NCBI GenBank assembly: GCA_944383965.1
Contig: CALWRQ010000013.1
Span: forward strand, 1 to 35,902
Direction: 5' to 3'
Source of the DNA: an uncultured Lachnospiraceae bacterium
GTDB lineage: Bacteria; Bacillota; Clostridia; Lachnospirales; Lachnospiraceae
Length of the DNA: 35,902 nt
The position numbers and the translations under genes were made by a program. The notes beneath the pieces are model-generated. The model was not told the DNA's origin and ran no database searches. It saw nothing but the letters and a program-made list of their open reading frames with translations. This document shows positions 34,203-35,902 of the stretch, piece after piece (position 1 is the stretch's first letter; every line of letters begins with the position of its first letter).

Positions 34203-35169
34203 TATCTGCTTCCCATTTCTTCATAAATACTGCAGACATCTCATTAAAGCAGGCATTCTGTTCCTCCAGCTGCCTCTTCAGAAATGCGCCGATCAAAAAC
34301 TTTTCCGTTTCATTCAAACCGCTTTCCTCTCTCGCCTCTATTCCGTACACCATGCGGGGACGGTCTGAAAGAGAGTATACGGTGCACTCGGAGAGCTCTG
34401 GATGATCCATCAGATGCCCGCCTAAAAAGCAGGCGCCGAAGCCGGCTGCAATCATTGAAAGGCTGGCCATTAGATTTTCCGTTGTATAAACTGCCGCCGG
34501 AGAATACCCCGCCTTTTTAAAAAGCTCTTCCACCATGTTCCGGTGACCGGTCCGTTCACCGGGCATAATGAACGGAATCTCCTTCAGTTCCTCCAGGCGT
34601 ATTACCTCTCTCTGTCCACTTCCGTTTGACGCTGTCGGAGAAAAATGATACAGCTTCGGGACAGCCACAAACATTTCCTCCGACGCAAACTGGAAAAATG
34701 ATCCTGGCTTCTCTTCATTTTCCCCATAAGATACAATCGCCAGATTCACCTTGCCCTGCCGCAGGTACTGCTTCAGTTCTCCGCTTACGCCTTCCCGAAT
34801 GAACACTTCCGTATGAGGAAATTTCCGGTACAGCAGTGGAATCAGCTGTCCCAGTTTACGCGATGCCGTATATCCTGACGCCCCCACAATAACTCTTTCC
34901 GCTTTTTTATTCACATAAGCCTGCAGTCTCTGATACGTGTGATTTCTGACCTCCAGAATCCTTTTCGCCGCGTTCAGATACACTGCTCCCTCCGGGGTGG
35001 GAAGCATTCGCTTTTGATACGAGAAAAAAAGCGGAAAGCCCATCTGTTTCTCCAGCCCTTTCAGGTATTGGCTGAGAGCTGGCTGCGATATTCCAAGATT
35101 TTTTGCCGCCCCGGAAAGATTCCCGCACCGGGCAATTTCCAGGGCATACTCCAGCTGCCTTGTCTGCAT
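34183..35169 (-). CDS. LysR-type transcriptional regulator (first of a pair)
   Basis: The 328-residue product (ATG at 35169, after AGAGGTTGAAA; the longest frame uses a TTG two codons earlier inside the spacer) has the LysR helix-turn-helix with NLSGAAKNLGISQPALSQYL and an effector domain. It is divergent from the anion transporter gene, the classic arrangement for a LysR protein controlling its neighbour, probably in response to the transported acid (inference). Its promoter shares the -35 region with the transporter promoter. Confidence 0.88.
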   Translation of the reverse strand: MQTRQLEYALEIARCGNLSGAAKNLGISQPALSQYLKGLEKQMGFPLFFSYQKRMLPTPEGAVYLNAAKRILEVRNHTYQRLQAYVNKKAERVIVGASGYTASRKLGQLIPLLYRKFPHTEVFIREGVSGELKQYLRQGKVNLAIVSYGENEEKPGSFFQFASEEMFVAVPKLYHFSPTASNGSGQREVIRLEELKEIPFIMPGERTGHRNMVEELFKKAGYSPAAVYTTENLMASLSMIAAGFGACFLGGHLMDHPELSECTVYSLSDRPRMVYGIEAREESGLNETEKFLIGAFLKRQLEEQNACFNEMSAVFMKKWEADNGYQTY

Positions 35170-35201
35170 TTTCAACCTCTTTTTCCATAAGTTTTTCTAA
35201 C

Positions 35202-35230
35202 ATTTTATATAAATCTTCTGAGCTTGTCAA
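35202..35230 (-). promoter_or_regulatory. Promoter of the LysR pair
   Basis: On the minus strand a perfect -35 TTGACA (35225-35230), a 17-base spacer and TAAAAT (35202-35207) drive the two LysR genes. The -35 overlaps that of the divergent transporter promoter. Confidence 0.75.
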
Positions 35231-35252
35231 CTCTGCATTCCTTTAATATACT
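35224..35252 (+). promoter_or_regulatory. Promoter of the anion transporter
   Basis: TTGTCA (35224-35229), a 17-base spacer and TATACT (35247-35252) form a good sigma-A-type promoter. The leader to the ATG at 35331 is about 73 bases. Five bases of the -35 are shared with the opposite-strand promoter. Confidence 0.75.
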
Positions 35253-35330
35253 AATCTTATCTTGATTCCCGGGAAAAGAAAAAGGATATTTTCATAACTA
35301 TTTCTAAATGTTTTTAAGGAGGATTACACA

Positions 35331-35902
35331 ATGACAACAGATATGATCATCGTGCTGCTTCTGCTCCTGTTTGTTATCATTTCTCTTCTGACCCATATCA
35401 TTCCCTATGGAGTGACCGGCATGATATGCTGTGTCACCCTGGTGCTGACCGGAGTTTTTGACACATCCACAGCCTTTGCCAGCATGGCGAGTAGCAATAC
35501 TATTATGGTCGCCTGCATGATTGTGGTCGCTTCAGCTCTGGGAAAGCTGAGCTTTATCAAACAGCTGCAGACGCGTATGAGCGCTCTGAAAGGAAATCAA
35601 AATATTATCGCCGTACTTATGATATTCGCCTTTACCATTCTTCTCTCCCAGTTTATGGGATCCACCGCCTGCCTGTCCATCCTGGTTCTTCTGGTTCAGA
35701 CCCTGGACGAGGACAGCGACGTTTCCCCCGGCCGTATGTTTTTTGTCATAGCCGTCATGAACTGTCTCTGGGTTTCCCGTATCCCCATCGGAATGGGAGT
35801 AGCCATGCCGGGTATCATTAATTCTCTGTACTCCGGCATGGTAGAGGCGGAGGATATGCTCCAGGTTACGGACTTTCTGAAAATCGGCCTTCTGCCCTCG
35901 GT
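35331..35902 (+). CDS. DASS/SLC13-type anion transporter, cut by the right edge
   Basis: The 190 visible codons begin MTTDMIIVLLLLLFVIISLL and contain at least five hydrophobic segments, including GVTGMICCVTLVLTGVFD and SSNTIMVACMIVVASALG, then QFMGSTACLSILVLL. The pattern, with SSNTIM and MGSTACLSI at the positions of the re-entrant substrate and cation loops, fits the divalent anion:sodium symporter/ArsB-NhaD superfamily (SLC13-like). Members carry di- and tricarboxylates, sulfate or arsenite; the substrate cannot be decided from half a gene. The start follows AAGGAGGATTACACA. It is divergent from two LysR genes. A link to the citrate lyase locus 32 kb away is possible but not shown. Confidence 0.8.
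   Translation, partial: MTTDMIIVLLLLLFVIISLLTHIIPYGVTGMICCVTLVLTGVFDTSTAFASMASSNTIMVACMIVVASALGKLSFIKQLQTRMSALKGNQNIIAVLMIFAFTILLSQFMGSTACLSILVLLVQTLDEDSDVSPGRMFFVIAVMNCLWVSRIPIGMGVAMPGIINSLYSGMVEAEDMLQVTDFLKIGLLPS

Noticed and set aside
1..35902. CRISPR array, insertion sequence, phage, tRNA or rRNA genes
   Set aside because: I looked for regular repeats, transposase or integrase motifs and tRNA-like cloverleafs and saw none.

Overview
The window looks like a stretch of chromosome from a moderately GC-rich member of the Clostridia, most likely a Lachnospiraceae-type gut anaerobe. The evidence is the low-GC-Gram-positive order priA-def-fmt-(Zn peptidase)-rsmB-rlmN-PP2C-prkC-rsgA-rpe-thiN, a PASTA kinase, an ftsK/tepA pair, formate-tetrahydrofolate ligase and citrate lyase maturation genes. 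I cannot name a species. I see no rRNA, tRNA, CRISPR, insertion sequence or phage gene; almost all of the window is ordinary core genome.

Layout. (1) 1-2920: one end of a citrate lyase locus. citD (acyl carrier subunit) reads leftwards off the edge. A LysR-type regulator, citX and citG read rightwards as a tightly overlapping set. The 215-bp divergent region holds a 7-bp-armed inverted repeat and a 12-codon upstream ORF that covers the citD ribosome binding site. (2) 2987-4729: rqcH (ribosome quality control), converging on a glyoxalase-fold gene at a bidirectional terminator. (3) 4789-8335 (minus): serS, an unassigned 612-residue polytopic membrane protein and a VOC-family protein, behind a serS promoter that overlaps the upstream terminator. 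(4) 8505-21161 (minus): a long run of translation, rRNA methylation, Ser/Thr phosphorylation and cofactor genes from priA to thiN, ending with an ECF transporter S component. (5) 21248-28844 (minus): ftsK, fhs, murE and murF behind a good sigma-A-type promoter. (6) 28953-33224 (minus): tepA, a membrane-anchored SH3b/NlpC-P60 hydrolase, a cytidylate-kinase-like gene and an M19 dipeptidase. (7) 33279-35902: two overlapping LysR regulator genes, divergent from a DASS/SLC13-type anion transporter that runs off the right edge. The two divergent promoters share their -35 sequence.

How the genes fit together. The citrate lyase maturation genes make the prosthetic group precursor (CitG) and transfer it to CitD (CitX). 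The central block couples translation initiation and elongation (Fmt, Def, RsmB, RlmN, RsgA, SerS, RqcH) with the PrkC/PP2C phosphorylation pair. The right-hand half supplies wall precursor ligases (MurE, MurF), chromosome translocation (FtsK) and wall or peptide hydrolysis (NlpC/P60, M19).

I found no convincing undescribed multi-gene system. The observations most worth a second look are the shared -35 divergent promoters at 35202-35252, the citD uORF and operator at 286-393, the orphan membrane protein at 5171-7009, and a tandem duplication inside the NlpC/P60 protein. Several start sites were moved from the longest reading frame to an internal ATG or GTG with a better ribosome binding site; each case is noted.
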